DNA of 64,000 nt, taken from the NCBI GenBank assembly GCA_031308135.1, contig JAHLJT010003656.1, positions 73,116,984-73,180,983 of the forward strand, in the 5' to 3' direction. The position numbers and the translations under genes are program-made. Positions within the stretch are counted from its first letter, which is position 1, and each line of letters opens with the position of its first letter. The notes below the pieces were generated by a model. That model made no database searches. It had not been told where the DNA came from and saw only the letters and a list, made by a program, of their open reading frames with translations. The DNA comes from Acheta domesticus (Eukaryota > Arthropoda > Insecta > Orthoptera > Gryllidae). Below are positions 21,590-33,184 of the stretch, piece after piece.

Positions 21590-22200
21590 AATGGTTTAAA
21601 GAAAATAAAAATTGTCTATGTTTGACGAAAAAATACTCGTTTTTGAAAAATTGAACATTATATTTTAAATTTCCCGTATACGTACGTACATACGGAGTAA
21701 TATACGTAGTATAGGGAAAGTTATGTAAAAAATGGCGAATTTTCGGCAGAAAAAATTCATTACCGGGCCCTGATAACGTAAAAGTGGGTAAAACCAGTTG
21801 CTAAATTAAGAAAAAATCCCCCTAACACGTGGTGTAGCTAGAATCCCTGTTTTGTAAGTCCTTGATACCGAAAAACCAATCGAAAGCAAAACGTCCACCC
21901 GTCTGTCCGTCCGGTGTATGTGAACAACACTAGCGCCTAAATTTTGTACATTTTTTTCCAAATTGAAGAAACCTCTGTCCACCTGGCCTGAGTCGAAGCT
22001 CTGAGATCTTGAAAAACATTAATTAATTTTTGGGGATACTTTACATTTTGGACATTTTTGAAATTTTCTCGAAGACTGCTTCAAATTTTTTCTTTAAATT
22101 TCTTATAAGATAGAGGAAAATACACTTAAGGTGGCATAGGTCCGATTTTCACCATTAACTCTGAATTTTCGAAAATTGCAAATGTTTGAATTTTATTTAA
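21590..22200 (+). repeat. F1 dispersed repeat, arm
   Basis: Shows the F1 arm in forward order: 'agggaaagttatgtaaaaaa', 'ccctgataacgtaaaagtgg', 'acacgtggtgtagctagaat', 'tgtgaacaacactagcgcct'. It then breaks off into the LINE remnant. Confidence 0.6.
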
Positions 22201-22229
22201 ACCAGATGAATATTTATTTTTTAGTTTAC

Positions 22230-23467
22230 TGACTATTCTGAGGATTCGTTGGGAGAAGCTTCGGAAACAAACATCGTATCGGAAATTTTTTGGGAAGCGT
22301 AAGATGTTGAATTTTGGCGTTTTAGTCCCTTCGTGAGATCAGACGCAATTTTAGAAAAGTGTTTGTTGAAGAGATTGGCAACTTTTTTCCGGATTACTCG
22401 TTTCTCTTTCATTGTCCTTTAAAATAATATTCTCTTCAAGGTATCGATGATGAGAGGGTATTTCGTGATGATATGGTTGTATTTTTTACGATATCCCACA
22501 TTGCTTTAGTTTTGTTACTAGCGTTCAAAATGTCCTGACTATTTTTATTATTTTTGCCTGAACTATTACTTTTCTTAAAATTCTTTTGTATTCTCGGAAG
22601 TATACATGAAAACCGAGTGATAGGTTATGATGTTTAGAAATAAAGTAAAGCGTACATTCGGTTTTTACATGATGTTCTAATTCCTTGTGTGATCCAAGTA
22701 TTACTTTTGATTGAAATGTTTAATTTTCTCTTTTTGAGAGGAAAGCACGCATTAAATTGAATTTAAAGCTTGGAGAAAAATAAATTATATTTTCATTTGT
22801 GTCAACAGCGTTATAAACAGCGTCTCATGATTCCTTCACCAGGTGTTTTGTAAACAATTTTAACTTTAGTGAATGCTCTGCACATGCGTGTATTATTTAT
22901 TGAGTCAGTATTTATGTTCTTAGTAATTGTAAGAATTTGTGCATCGTGGTCACTGTAAAACTGCTCTTTTTCTTGGGATTCGTTCAGCAAATCAATATTG
23001 AAATCTCCACATACAACAAGGGATTTTAAAGAGAGATTACTAATTTTGTTCAGAATTATCTCTAGATTTTCCAAGAAAGTGAAGTAATCTAAAGCTCGCT
23101 TTGTTGGAGGTCTGTAAATACAAAGTAAGATAATTTTGAGCGTAGTAAGATGTACTACTGTTGTTTCGAAAACTTTTTCAACTGCATATAAATTGAATTC
23201 TGACAAGAAGGTAGAATCCTTATTATTTCTTACGTAAATACACGAACCTCCGTAAGCAGAGCCCTTATTTGATTCCCTCGCTCTACAATACGATCCTGCA
23301 AGATAAAAACTAGGAATTTGGAGTGTGTTTATATTATAAGACAACCAATGTTCTGTAAAGAAAAAAAAACATATTTTTCTTTGATCACATTGTAATGCTG
23401 CCTCGATAAATTTAATTTTATTTGAAAGTGACTGCACATTATGATGCATTATTCGAATCTTTTGCAT
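22230..23467 (-). pseudogene. LINE ORF2 relic, endonuclease domain
   Basis: The 218-codon open frame at 22811..23467 is the apurinic/apyrimidinic endonuclease domain of a non-LTR retrotransposon: MHHNVQSLSNKI, then TEHWLS (catalytic Glu), YRPPTKRALDYF and CGDFNIDLL (GDFN motif). Downstream, at about 22800..22230, frameshifted minus-strand sequence still shows the linker to the reverse transcriptase (MWDIVKN-type block near 22500). The reverse transcriptase itself is absent, so the copy is truncated and dead. It resembles the CR1/Jockey group, which carries this domain order. Confidence 0.8.
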
Positions 23468-23517
23468 GTACCTACACGGATGTTTTTCTGCTGCATCTGA
23501 CTGTAGTTTCTATTTAT

Positions 23518-24045
23518 TTATTTCATTCTTACTTCGAGTGCATGGTGGAAGGAAGGATCGTGTCCCAGCAGTGACAAGAGGTGAGGAAGGAGGAGCGACA
23601 GATGTAGAGGAATGAATAGTGGGAGAGGTAGTACATGGATTAGGTTCAAGGAAATTAGGTCCAAAGGGGTCCGGGAGGATGGAAGAGAAATTGGAGATGT
23701 GGGTGGGGATGGGTCTTGGGCAGGACTCTGCCGAGGTTGTGAAATGATGTGTTTTGCAAGCTCACTACCGAGTGCATGTTTTCCGACAAGGTTCAGGTAA
23801 AGACCATGCCGGGTGAAGTGTTTTTCTGAGAGAAAGTTTAGCTCAAATAATTTAACATGTGTGCCTCTCAGATGCAGTTTCAATTGGTTGTTTGTGTGAC
23901 TAATTTCTTTGCACAGTGTTGGTTTGTTGTACCAAAAGGGCAGAGTCGAGACTATAATGTTCGTGTTTTGGGGTTTGGTGGAAAATGTTGTTCGTCTAAT
24001 TCTGGATTGCACGTATTGTAAAATAATCATCAGCTTTCTTCCCAA
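23518..24045 (-). pseudogene. LINE ORF1 relic (SGNH/esterase-like C-terminus)
   Basis: Lies 50 bases upstream of the endonuclease frame on the same strand. The segment LPFWYNKPTLCKEI, then VKLFELNFLSEKHFTRHGLY and LNLVGKHALGSELAKHI, matches the C-terminal part of the esterase-like domain found in many insect LINE ORF1 proteins (FTRHGLHLN motif). The N-terminal half is missing and the tail after about residue 115 is Ser/Pro rich and unrelated. Confidence 0.6.
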
Positions 24046-25508
24046 AATATCAACTGTGATTTATTATAAAAAATGATTCAACATTTTAGTAAACTTTAAA
24101 ACAAGGTAGCTATTATAAAAACTTCGAATGTTTTGTTAAATCTCAAATTCTTTTGGTCACGACCGGTTTTGCATTTCTAATAGTTCAAAAACAAAAGACC
24201 TGTGCACCATATAATTCTTCGCGTGCATTCTTCAGTTCCCTTTCGACGGCGCCTCGTAGAATCTTCTCAGTTGTCCCGCGATGACTTCTTTCTTCCGAAA
24301 AAAACCACCGTTCAATATTAAACTATATCGTCCATTAAATTAAAATATTAATGTCCAGTTAACTTCCCTTCGCTTGCGTCACGGACGGACGCCTACACGC
24401 GTACTGTTCCACAATGAACAAATTCCCAGTCTTTTTCCTGAATTGCGCCTTATCCTGCTCTAATATTATGAAAACATATTTGTATTAATTCCACATCCTC
24501 TGGTAAAAACTACTACCTATCCCGGTTGCTATTCCTTTTCAATATGATTTCGTTTGAATTACTTTTAAATGCAAGCATTCTTATCCCCAACCACAGCTAA
24601 ATCTTTCACCTGCTCGCTACCATGTTGTCAGCAAGAGTGAATGTCCGTCATCTTCAAGCTTCAAAGCTATATCTGTTTTTTGTTCCCAACAATGTTCTTA
24701 CGCCTCGACTATTGATTTCCTTAGCGACCGCCACGATCGTCTCGTGACTCAACTATACTTCTGAAGTACGACATTTCCCCGTAATGTTATTGGCTACCAT
24801 TTTGGCATGTCACAATATGTTTATAGTGTTTTTAAAAATTTATCATTAAAGAATAAAATCCGTCTTGAAAACAGTAGTGCGTCTTATACACTGGCAAATA
24901 CGGTATATTATATTTGACCTTGTACACACATGTACAAGATATGTATATACGCATGCTAGGGCCTGGAAGCAACGGATAATTATTGGCCATTTTGACCGAA
25001 TGGGCTTCATGAAACATTGTAACTCATAGGATAACTTGATGGACATTTTTCTTTAGACCTAATCGAAGGGACAATAGATATTTTGGGTGTATTGGAATGG
25101 ACCTCTCCTATAAATGGACCATTTCTAATGAACCAAATTTCTGGAAGTATTTCAAGCGGATTGAAAGGCTCCAAGAGCTTTTCAAAAGGTGTATAAAGTA
25201 TTAGTGGTATACAAGTCTCAATATAATTAATTAAATGTATCCATTACAAATAATATGAATGTATTGTATTGTAATACCACTAGTTCCATATCTTATTAAT
25301 TTATTTATGAGTATATTTGAAGAAAAATATCGTGGAAATGATTTAAGGAACTTTTTTTCTTGATTTGTTGTTGTACAAAAAATATCAATACTGGATTGTA
25401 AATAGGTGTGAATTCTTAGTAGATTTGTTTTGATACAGTGATGTCCGTTGTTCATCTGAAAAAGTAATACATTTGTAATTTTGCCAAAAAGTTTGTATTT
25501 TATGATTT
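24046..25508. other. Intergenic 3' of GRHPR, nothing recognised
   Basis: AT-rich DNA between the LINE relic and the end of GRHPR. Short frames at 24832..25046 and 25231..25455 show no conserved content. It could include GRHPR 3' untranslated sequence if the gene uses a distal poly(A) site or a 3' UTR intron. Confidence 0.4.
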
Positions 25509-25514
25509 TTTATT
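25509..25514 (-). promoter_or_regulatory. GRHPR poly(A) signal candidate
   Basis: AATAAA on the minus strand, about 60 bases after the GRHPR stop codon, in 'cttcaaataaaaaatc'. It is the first canonical hexamer downstream. Confidence 0.5.
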
Positions 25515-25574
25515 TGAAGTACCATATTTAAAGCCAATGCATGGCGTTTTCTTACCTGCGATGTAGTGAATGTG

Positions 25575-25693
25575 CTAAGGAATAGCAGCTGGCAGTTTCT
25601 CTCCATTTAAACCGGCAAGAATATTACGGGCAGCAAGAAGTGCCATCTCTTTTCGGGTAGCATATGTGGCACTACCAATATGTGGAGTTATTA
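25575..25693 (-). CDS. GRHPR: GRHPR exon 5 (terminal)
   Basis: Acceptor 'ttctacttccag' at 25694..25695 and beyond. The exon completes an Ile codon split after base 1, then encodes [35 protein letters not shown] and AIP before TAG. His300 in PHIGSAT is the acid/base of the catalytic pair, and the final helix closes the dimer side of the fold. Unlike exons 2 and 3, its base composition is near neutral. A strong donor-like CAG/GTAAGA lies 18 bases after the stop. Confidence 0.95.
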
Positions 25694-28600
25694 CTGGAAG
25701 TAGAATATGCAAAGATGTTAGAAGCTCAAATTAATCGCTAGTAATGGTGACATGAAAAACTGAAATGGTGTGAAAGCAACAGTCCTGCACTTCGGACTGT
25801 CAGTATGTAGTTGGTGGAAAATTATTTAATAACTTTATTTTGTTACTTTGTACTAGTAGTACGTTTTATGAAGGTCAAAAAAGCTGTTAAAGCAATGTGA
25901 TTTTTTTATTCATTTCTGAATTACCAACTACGATACACAAGCTTTTTCTTGTAATAAGATACACTTTTTCTTGTAATAAGAACGGAAATAATGTAAGACT
26001 TTTAAATTTTGTTAAATCCCTGACCCATTGAATTTCATCTATTTGTACAAGTGCAAACATTCCGCGTTTTTAAATTGTTTTTAAAGTGAAAACAGGAAAA
26101 TTCTGGAACCGACTTTGAAAGGCCAGCCCCTGATCATTGCATTGCAGCAATGGTTCTAATCGTGAGAAAACATTCGTATTTGCTTTGCGTTTATTACAAT
26201 CAGGGACTTAGACCCATATGATTAAATTGCCCAGACCATCAAATAGTCATTTTAATTTTAATACTAATTTAGCCTAACATCTGTGAAGGGTAATTTACTT
26301 ATTTTCAAATAAGTGAATTGAAATTTGTATAGATCTAGGGATTCCGCAGTTTCTGACTATCCCAGCTACAGAGTGACGGTAATCAGAAGAGCTAAAGCTC
26401 CGATATACGATATACGATACTCGTATGTGATAGAAGGTTCAAAAGGTCTCCTTTTGTGGAAATGGTTTCATTCTGTAAACAAGAATGATAGTATTCTGAA
26501 GTTGGTAATTTGTTTTTCGATTATTTTCTCTACATGTAATATGCTAAAGAAAGATGACTTTTTTAAAATTTATTTTTAATTTTTATAACAATTTGTCGGC
26601 ACATAATCCCGAAAATGCTGGATAGAAAACAATCTCCACCACTCGGACAGGTGCATCAAATAGTATAGAATTTAAGATGGAAAATTTAGAATTGTGTGGA
26701 TTATGCTAGAAATTGATAGGAGCACATAAAATCCATAACCCAAGTTACGATACCACACCTGTTAAGCTGCAACGCCCGTTACGCTGTAACATACGTTTTC
26801 ACGGAGCATCGATCGACCACCTTCGCCCGGGGCCTAATAAATTATAGTTTCTTAGATGAAACACAACAAAATGAAACTTTTTTACTTTCTCGCTACAGAG
26901 TAGAGAGAAAGTTATGTAATGCTGCGCGAAAAAAGGCGAATTTTTGGCAGGAAAACTTTTATTACAGGGCCCTAGTAACGAAAAAGTGGATAAAGCCTGT
27001 TGCTAAATTTAGGGGGGGGGATTCTTTAACACGTGTTGCCAGAATTCATGTTTTGTGGGTCCTTGACCCCGAAAAATCGGATGAGGCGAAACATCTGTCT
27101 GTCTGCCCGTCTTTGAACAACGCTAGCGGTTATTGTCCGAATAATATTTCTGTCTACTTGACAGCTAGGGTGGGGGTAAATCGGTGTTGCCACTTACTCG
27201 GGCGACAGACACGTGGTCGTGTAGTCTTTCTTGCATCAGATCATAACAGTAGCAAGAAACAATTTGCAATAAGAGCAGCCAACAGTAGACGAGACAGAAT
27301 CGCACAAACGATGCATAACCAAAGAAGTAATGGCGCTCTTCAATTTAATTGCTTGGCGCTGTATTTCATTATTTTCTTATCGGCAATTCTGCAGTAACGT
27401 CAGCAGAATTTTAAGTCTCTGAATGCATAACGGAACTCCCTCTTTCCAGTCAACATCTAGCTGTAGTCAAGTAGTAAGAAATATTATTCGAATAATAAAT
27501 CGTTCAGCCGATTTCCTCCAAAATTGTTATTCCCTGATCGATCTGGCTGATGACACGGTCCCTTGAATTTAAAACCGATATTTTAATTTGCGGGGGGGGG
27601 GTACTTTACATGAAGCCCCCGGGACATTTTCAAATAAATAGCTCGATCGTTTTTTATTACATTTCGTTGTTGAATAATGTGAAGACGTTTAAGAGAATGA
27701 TACAGGTCTCATTTTCGTTGGAAGCTCTGATTTTTCGAAAATTGCAAAAATTCACATTGCTTTCGGCATCTTACAACTACAATTGTGAAGATAGAGATTT
27801 TTCCACGTAATGAAATTTGTTCCTCAAAGATAGATTTTGAAATAAGGTCAAGTACAATTTTTCGAATATTTGAGTACTTTTCGCGTAATTTTGCGTGAAA
27901 GTACGGGCAACAAAGTACGTGTAATATTAACAATTTAGTGACAATTTTATATTATTTGCAGTTTCATCTCATGGGTCTAAGTCTTTTTGTTAGTGGACGA
28001 TTTGCATTATTAAAATGTTTATCCACGCACAATACCGGGCTTATTTACTTATTTATTTTAGCTCAAAAATGTATGCGACTTTTGTGGAAAACTACATTCA
28101 CCGTTCAGAAGCTAAACTTGGGTCCATCTCAACGTTTGATCAACTGAATAAGAAAAACTTAAAAGGGAGGTCATTAACCCGGAAAATGATTAGAGATTAA
28201 TAGTTATTACACAGTACAAAAAGACCTCGTTTTTATATGTGCCTGTTTGACATAACACGCAATTCAGAGCGTGGCGGTTTCAAATTGGGTTCCAGCAGTC
28301 GCGACTAGAAGGGGTGGGGGGCAGCTGGGGCGACTTGCCTCAGACCCAGACTGAACTGATGCCCCGAATTTTTTTACATTCAAAAGAAATTTTAAAAAAT
28401 GTTTTCATCTCTAATCCAAATTTAACGCTATAAGTTATTTCTGATGTATGGAGAAATGCATCCTGTTTATGAATTGGGGGAGGAAGATATTTTTGTTCGA
28501 AATGAGGGGTCCCCGTGGATCAACTGCCCAAGGCCCCTGGGTTCCAGTGCGAAATTATTTTTTTTTGATAACATTTATTTACAAACTGGAATGTTCGCAT

Positions 28601-29072
28601 GGGTTCATCTAGTGTTCATGTATTTTAATAATTTAAGTAATTTATCATTTTTGTGTAATGTGAAACCTTTTCGAGAACGATCTTCACCTTTTCTGAAGAA
28701 GTGAATGGAATGCGAAAACAAACTACATTTTATATAAGTCGAGGAGAAAATAAATCTAAATTTTCGAAAATCGTCTAAACTACACACGTACACTAATTAT
28801 TGCGACTCTGATGATGAGTGTTTACAGTACAGTTTATTATCAGAGTGCGATAAGATATATCTATTATGTCATTGTGAGTACCTCAAACGAAATTATTTAC
28901 ATATGTGAAATAATTGAAAGAGATGGGGTAACTTAGTGGCAATCGAACATTTTGGCCATTTTGTAAATTGGGAGTAAAACAATGTTTAAGCAAATCCAAT
29001 TGTTAAATTTATGTGATTGCGCTTCTTGCTGCTTTCTATAAGCAGTTCTCTGAAAGTTTGTACTGCCTCTGG

Positions 29073-29118
<46 letters not shown>

Positions 29119-32100
29119 GGGTAATTTTGAGATATTTGATCGGAGTGTTTGTAACGAGAATTATCATTATATTACTTCAATACATTGAGTTGGTGCAAAT
29201 GAAATAGCCGTTTAGAGATTGCAAATTACAATACTTCTTATTAGAGAAAAATTACATATTCAATCAAAATAATTTCCCGTCACTTCCACACACTTCTCCC
29301 AACGTGAAACAAGTGCAGATATTCCTTTTTGAAAAGTTCTAGAGATCATGAGTCAATAAATTGTATACATTGTTATTTAATTGGTGCTTCTTCTTTGAAG
29401 TTTGTGCCCACTAAAAATGCATCGAGATGTCTGAAGATGTGATAATCTGTTGGTGAGATGTCTGGGGAATATGGAGGATGAGGGAGAACTTCAATGCCCA
29501 ACATAGTGAGTTTTTCAACAGTTTTTTGTTTGTCTTTTTTTTTTTTTTTTTTTTTGCAAAAGCAAAACTCCATGTCTATTAACTAATGCTGGCTGTTTAG
29601 GGCACAGTTTATTGTGCATATTCTCTATTTCCTGGCAGCATTTGTCAGCATTTATGGATTCACCTTGTTTAGTAAAGGTGTCAGATCTCCAATCGTCTCA
29701 TCTTGTCTGTTTCTGTGAGTTCATGAGGAACCCACTTGTCGTTCTTTCACTTGTTGTTCCTTCACCAAATGTAACATTAATGTTCCGAGATGCCTTGGTT
29801 GCAGTGTGATTGAATTTTCTCTCGTACAAATAAATTACACGAATGTGTTTTGTTTCCATCACCGATAACGAACACATTGGAACACGTGTTCACAGTAAAC
29901 TGCAACAGCAAACTGTACACACAGAGGCCACAGATCACTATATCCTCTGTAGGACACATTATGTTTACATGCAACATATTTAGAGTCATCTGCCAGAAGA
30001 TAAAGTAATTTCTTGAGGCGAGAAATTCAAAATTCTAAAACCGGCCGTTTCATTTGCATCAACCCAATATATACGTGAGGATATTTTTAGTGACTTTCAT
30101 TTATCAATAAGTGCAGTGCGTTAACGGGGAAATGGCACAAATTTACGGTCTTTTTCACGTGTGGTAATTCATTGTTTTCTATGGTCCATAATTCTCCATT
30201 AACAGTTTCACTCACCGTATATGTTACATTTTTGTTAAGGCATTTTATTCATGCGAGAGATACCGACAGTGATAGCTAAATGATAACACTATTGCTTGTG
30301 CAGGATTGTAATCCCCTCCTCTCCCTTTACACATATGTCACGAATTTAAGCCTAGTACACACGTAGCGACTAAGTCGCAGAACACGTGTGTCGCGACAAG
30401 GCCCATGGACGTCCCACGACATTTTTTTCCGTGTTTCTAACTGTCGCGATACAAAAGTTCAATGTCGAAATGGGGTACATGATACTGTGACGAACGTGAG
30501 TTTGGAGGTTCGTCACAGGTGCCCACATATCATAAAACACCATAATAGAACGGGGAAGAGAGCGCGGCGGAGTTTGAAAAGGGTGCGCCCGCGGACGAGA
30601 AAACTGTCGCCCGCAGCGTCCGCTGAACGTCGCGAGGAAATGACGCGCATCAGCTGGAGAGGGGAGGAGGAGGCGCCGCGTTACCCCTACAAGCAGAAGA
30701 CATAAAACGCGAGTCCGCAAGCGGAAGCGTTCTCTTGGGTTCACGCCCGCCGGAGTAAAAGCTCTCTTTGGTTCACGCCCGCGGCAGCAGCAGCTCTTGG
30801 TTGATATCTGCCGCAGCAGCAGCTCTTTTGGGCTCATACCCGCGGAAGCGGCAGCTCTTCTTGGTTCACACCATCGCCGAAGCAACGGTCGCCGATTGTA
30901 TTGTACTATTCGTGAGAACAACATTAGATAGGAGTGTTCGGCGTCAGAAAGGCGTCTAGTTAGTCGTCCGCAAATTTGTTGGATATTCAAAGAAAGTTTT
31001 TCTTCAGTTACGGCGTCGTGAAGGAAGTCGCCTGTTAAATTGCGACACGAGTTGATGCTGAGATTAAACCACATAAAATCTACAGCTGGAGAGAGAGAGA
31101 GAAAACTAGTACGCGACGAGAACCATACATCACGCCGGCGTACGAAAACACTGGGCACGAGCAAAGGACGTGCTGAATGAGATTTGGAGCCGGGCAAGTA
31201 CCGTTCGAAATCGGACGAGGAAACGGAGCCGGGAGCAGAAGCCAGAAGAGGGAACGGAGCCGGGAGCAGAAGACGGGCAGAAGAAAGGCACGGAGCCGGG
31301 AGTGGAAGACAGAGACGGAGCCGGGAGCGGAAGACAGAGAAGACGGGGGCGCGAAGACCGCGAGTCGACAGAGGCGAGGCCTCGACTTGCGTTGCACGTG
31401 CCGACAGCGTCCGCGCGGCAGCCAGCGACCAGACGCAAGGCCAGCTCAACGCAAAGGGGGAGGTAACTGTGCGAGCAAAATCTAGGTGAAGTTCGCGCCG
31501 CGTTAAAAGAAAAATGTTAAGAGAAATTATACGGGGAGGTACTGGACTATGAAGGCAAGATAACTTTCAGTTCGTAATTACAATGCACTAGCCATTTTGA
31601 CGCCTGATTACCTGATAGATTTGTGAATGAATTGAAGTTAAATTTTTGTAGAAATAATTGCATTGAAGTATGGAGGGAGTCGTGCCTCAGAGCACGTTAC
31701 TTGTTCATGTAACTTTAGGGAAGAAAAATGTAAAATAAGAATGGTACAGAGTACAAAGTTATTTAGTTAAGAGTGGAAGTAAATTTGACCAATTTAATCA
31801 CAAAGGAATTCCTTAATTCATTGAGCAGTAATTCAGTGTGTAAAATTTTGAAGAGTCTTTGGTTATTTTTTATTTAACGAGAATATTCTGTGTGTTGATG
31901 GTACGAAACTCAAGGACGATGATGATGATTTTTGTGTAGTAGATTTGGTTATTTTTTGGAAGTAATTAAACTTTGTTTTACTGTTATTTGTGTTCTTGTT
32001 TTGGATTGCTCTCTTCACCCCAAAAGATCCCACTGCCCTGAGATAACGTAAGCTCGCAAGAGCAGATATCTGCGCACCCGCCCAGACGCTCAACGATTGT

Positions 32101-33132
32101 TGAGAATAAGTTAAATTAAATTTGGGTGTTCGGGGCGGGTTTGCGTCAGAATACAAATGTTGCGAATCATGATGTAGTCTGGACGTGCCGCGAGACAAAG
32201 TTCCGGGACACACCGATTTCAGTCTGCAGATAGCCGCCACGTGGGATTTTGCAATGGAAACTACTCTAAAGATGATTGACTTACCCTCCCGTGTCTTTAG
32301 GATGTGAAGACTACCCAGTTCAAAAACAGATACAAAAGGAGGGAAGCAATGGAGACTGGTTAAAAAAGTACACTAACCTATGTCCATTCATGAGATGGAG
32401 AAAATGATCCTCAACATTAAATCACAAATTAGGTGAGATCACAAAACACTTACGGAATCCAGGAAAAGTGGCTCTTCTCCCAAAAGGACAAACTGGTTTA
32501 GTTTCCAGCCTTAAATGTTTTCACTCAAAGGGATAGGAATCGAGAGGAAGTGATCTGGCTGTCTAGGTGTGGACGCGGGACATTGTATCGCAACAGCCTA
32601 GGGCCAGCGTCTCGCAACTGTCCCCATAAAAAATTTACGACATTGTTGCTAGGTGTGTTTTAGGCTTTAGACACTGTCCCTGCTGCGGCGGTGCCCTGTT
32701 GGGAGAGATAGCCGGAGGTAGAATCTCCACATGCGTACGTGTAGGACAGTGCCGGATCTCATGTTCCAGCGGGGGGGAGGAACACTAGCACCTTCCGAAA
32801 ATATCATTAGTCACTTACGAGGCTAACGATTTAAGTAGTTAACGCGCCTACTCATATGACTTGTGATTATACATCACTACACTACTCTTCTTGACACATT
32901 TCATTTTGAACTTTGTAAATATTTCAGCTTGGAAGTATCGCAGAGCATAAATGAAGACTTGAAATGAAAAAGGATGTAAGTGCTGTTAAATTTAAGTTTT
33001 TACCAGAATAATGAGTCAAGCCCTATAACATAAAAAAAGAGCCAAAGTCCAGACGCATTTCTTCTAGGTATTACGGGGTAATTATAAATGTCAGGAGTTG
33101 TATGTTCCAGTTTTAACGTATATGTGTGTGTT

Positions 33133-33184
<52 letters not shown>

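Larger units (their letters stand above)
30486..32148 (+). repeat. LTR-like GC-rich block (possible solo LTR)
   Basis: Starts 'tgtgacgaacgtgagtttgg' and could end at '...cgggtttgcgtca', giving TG...CA ends. An internal 'cataaaacgcgag' could be a TATA-type promoter element. Two tandem-repeat tracts lie inside (30715..30890 and 31190..31350). No clean target duplication, primer site or coding region was found, so a solo LTR is only the best guess. The 359-codon minus frame here comes from GC richness. Confidence 0.35.

Noticed and set aside
28950..29210. 64-codon frame rich in Ile
   Set aside because: Created by an (ATT)n microsatellite.
30370..31449. 359-codon minus-strand frame
   Set aside because: It crosses tandem repeats and a GC-rich LTR-like block. 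Composition is low complexity, and overlapping long frames exist in all phases.
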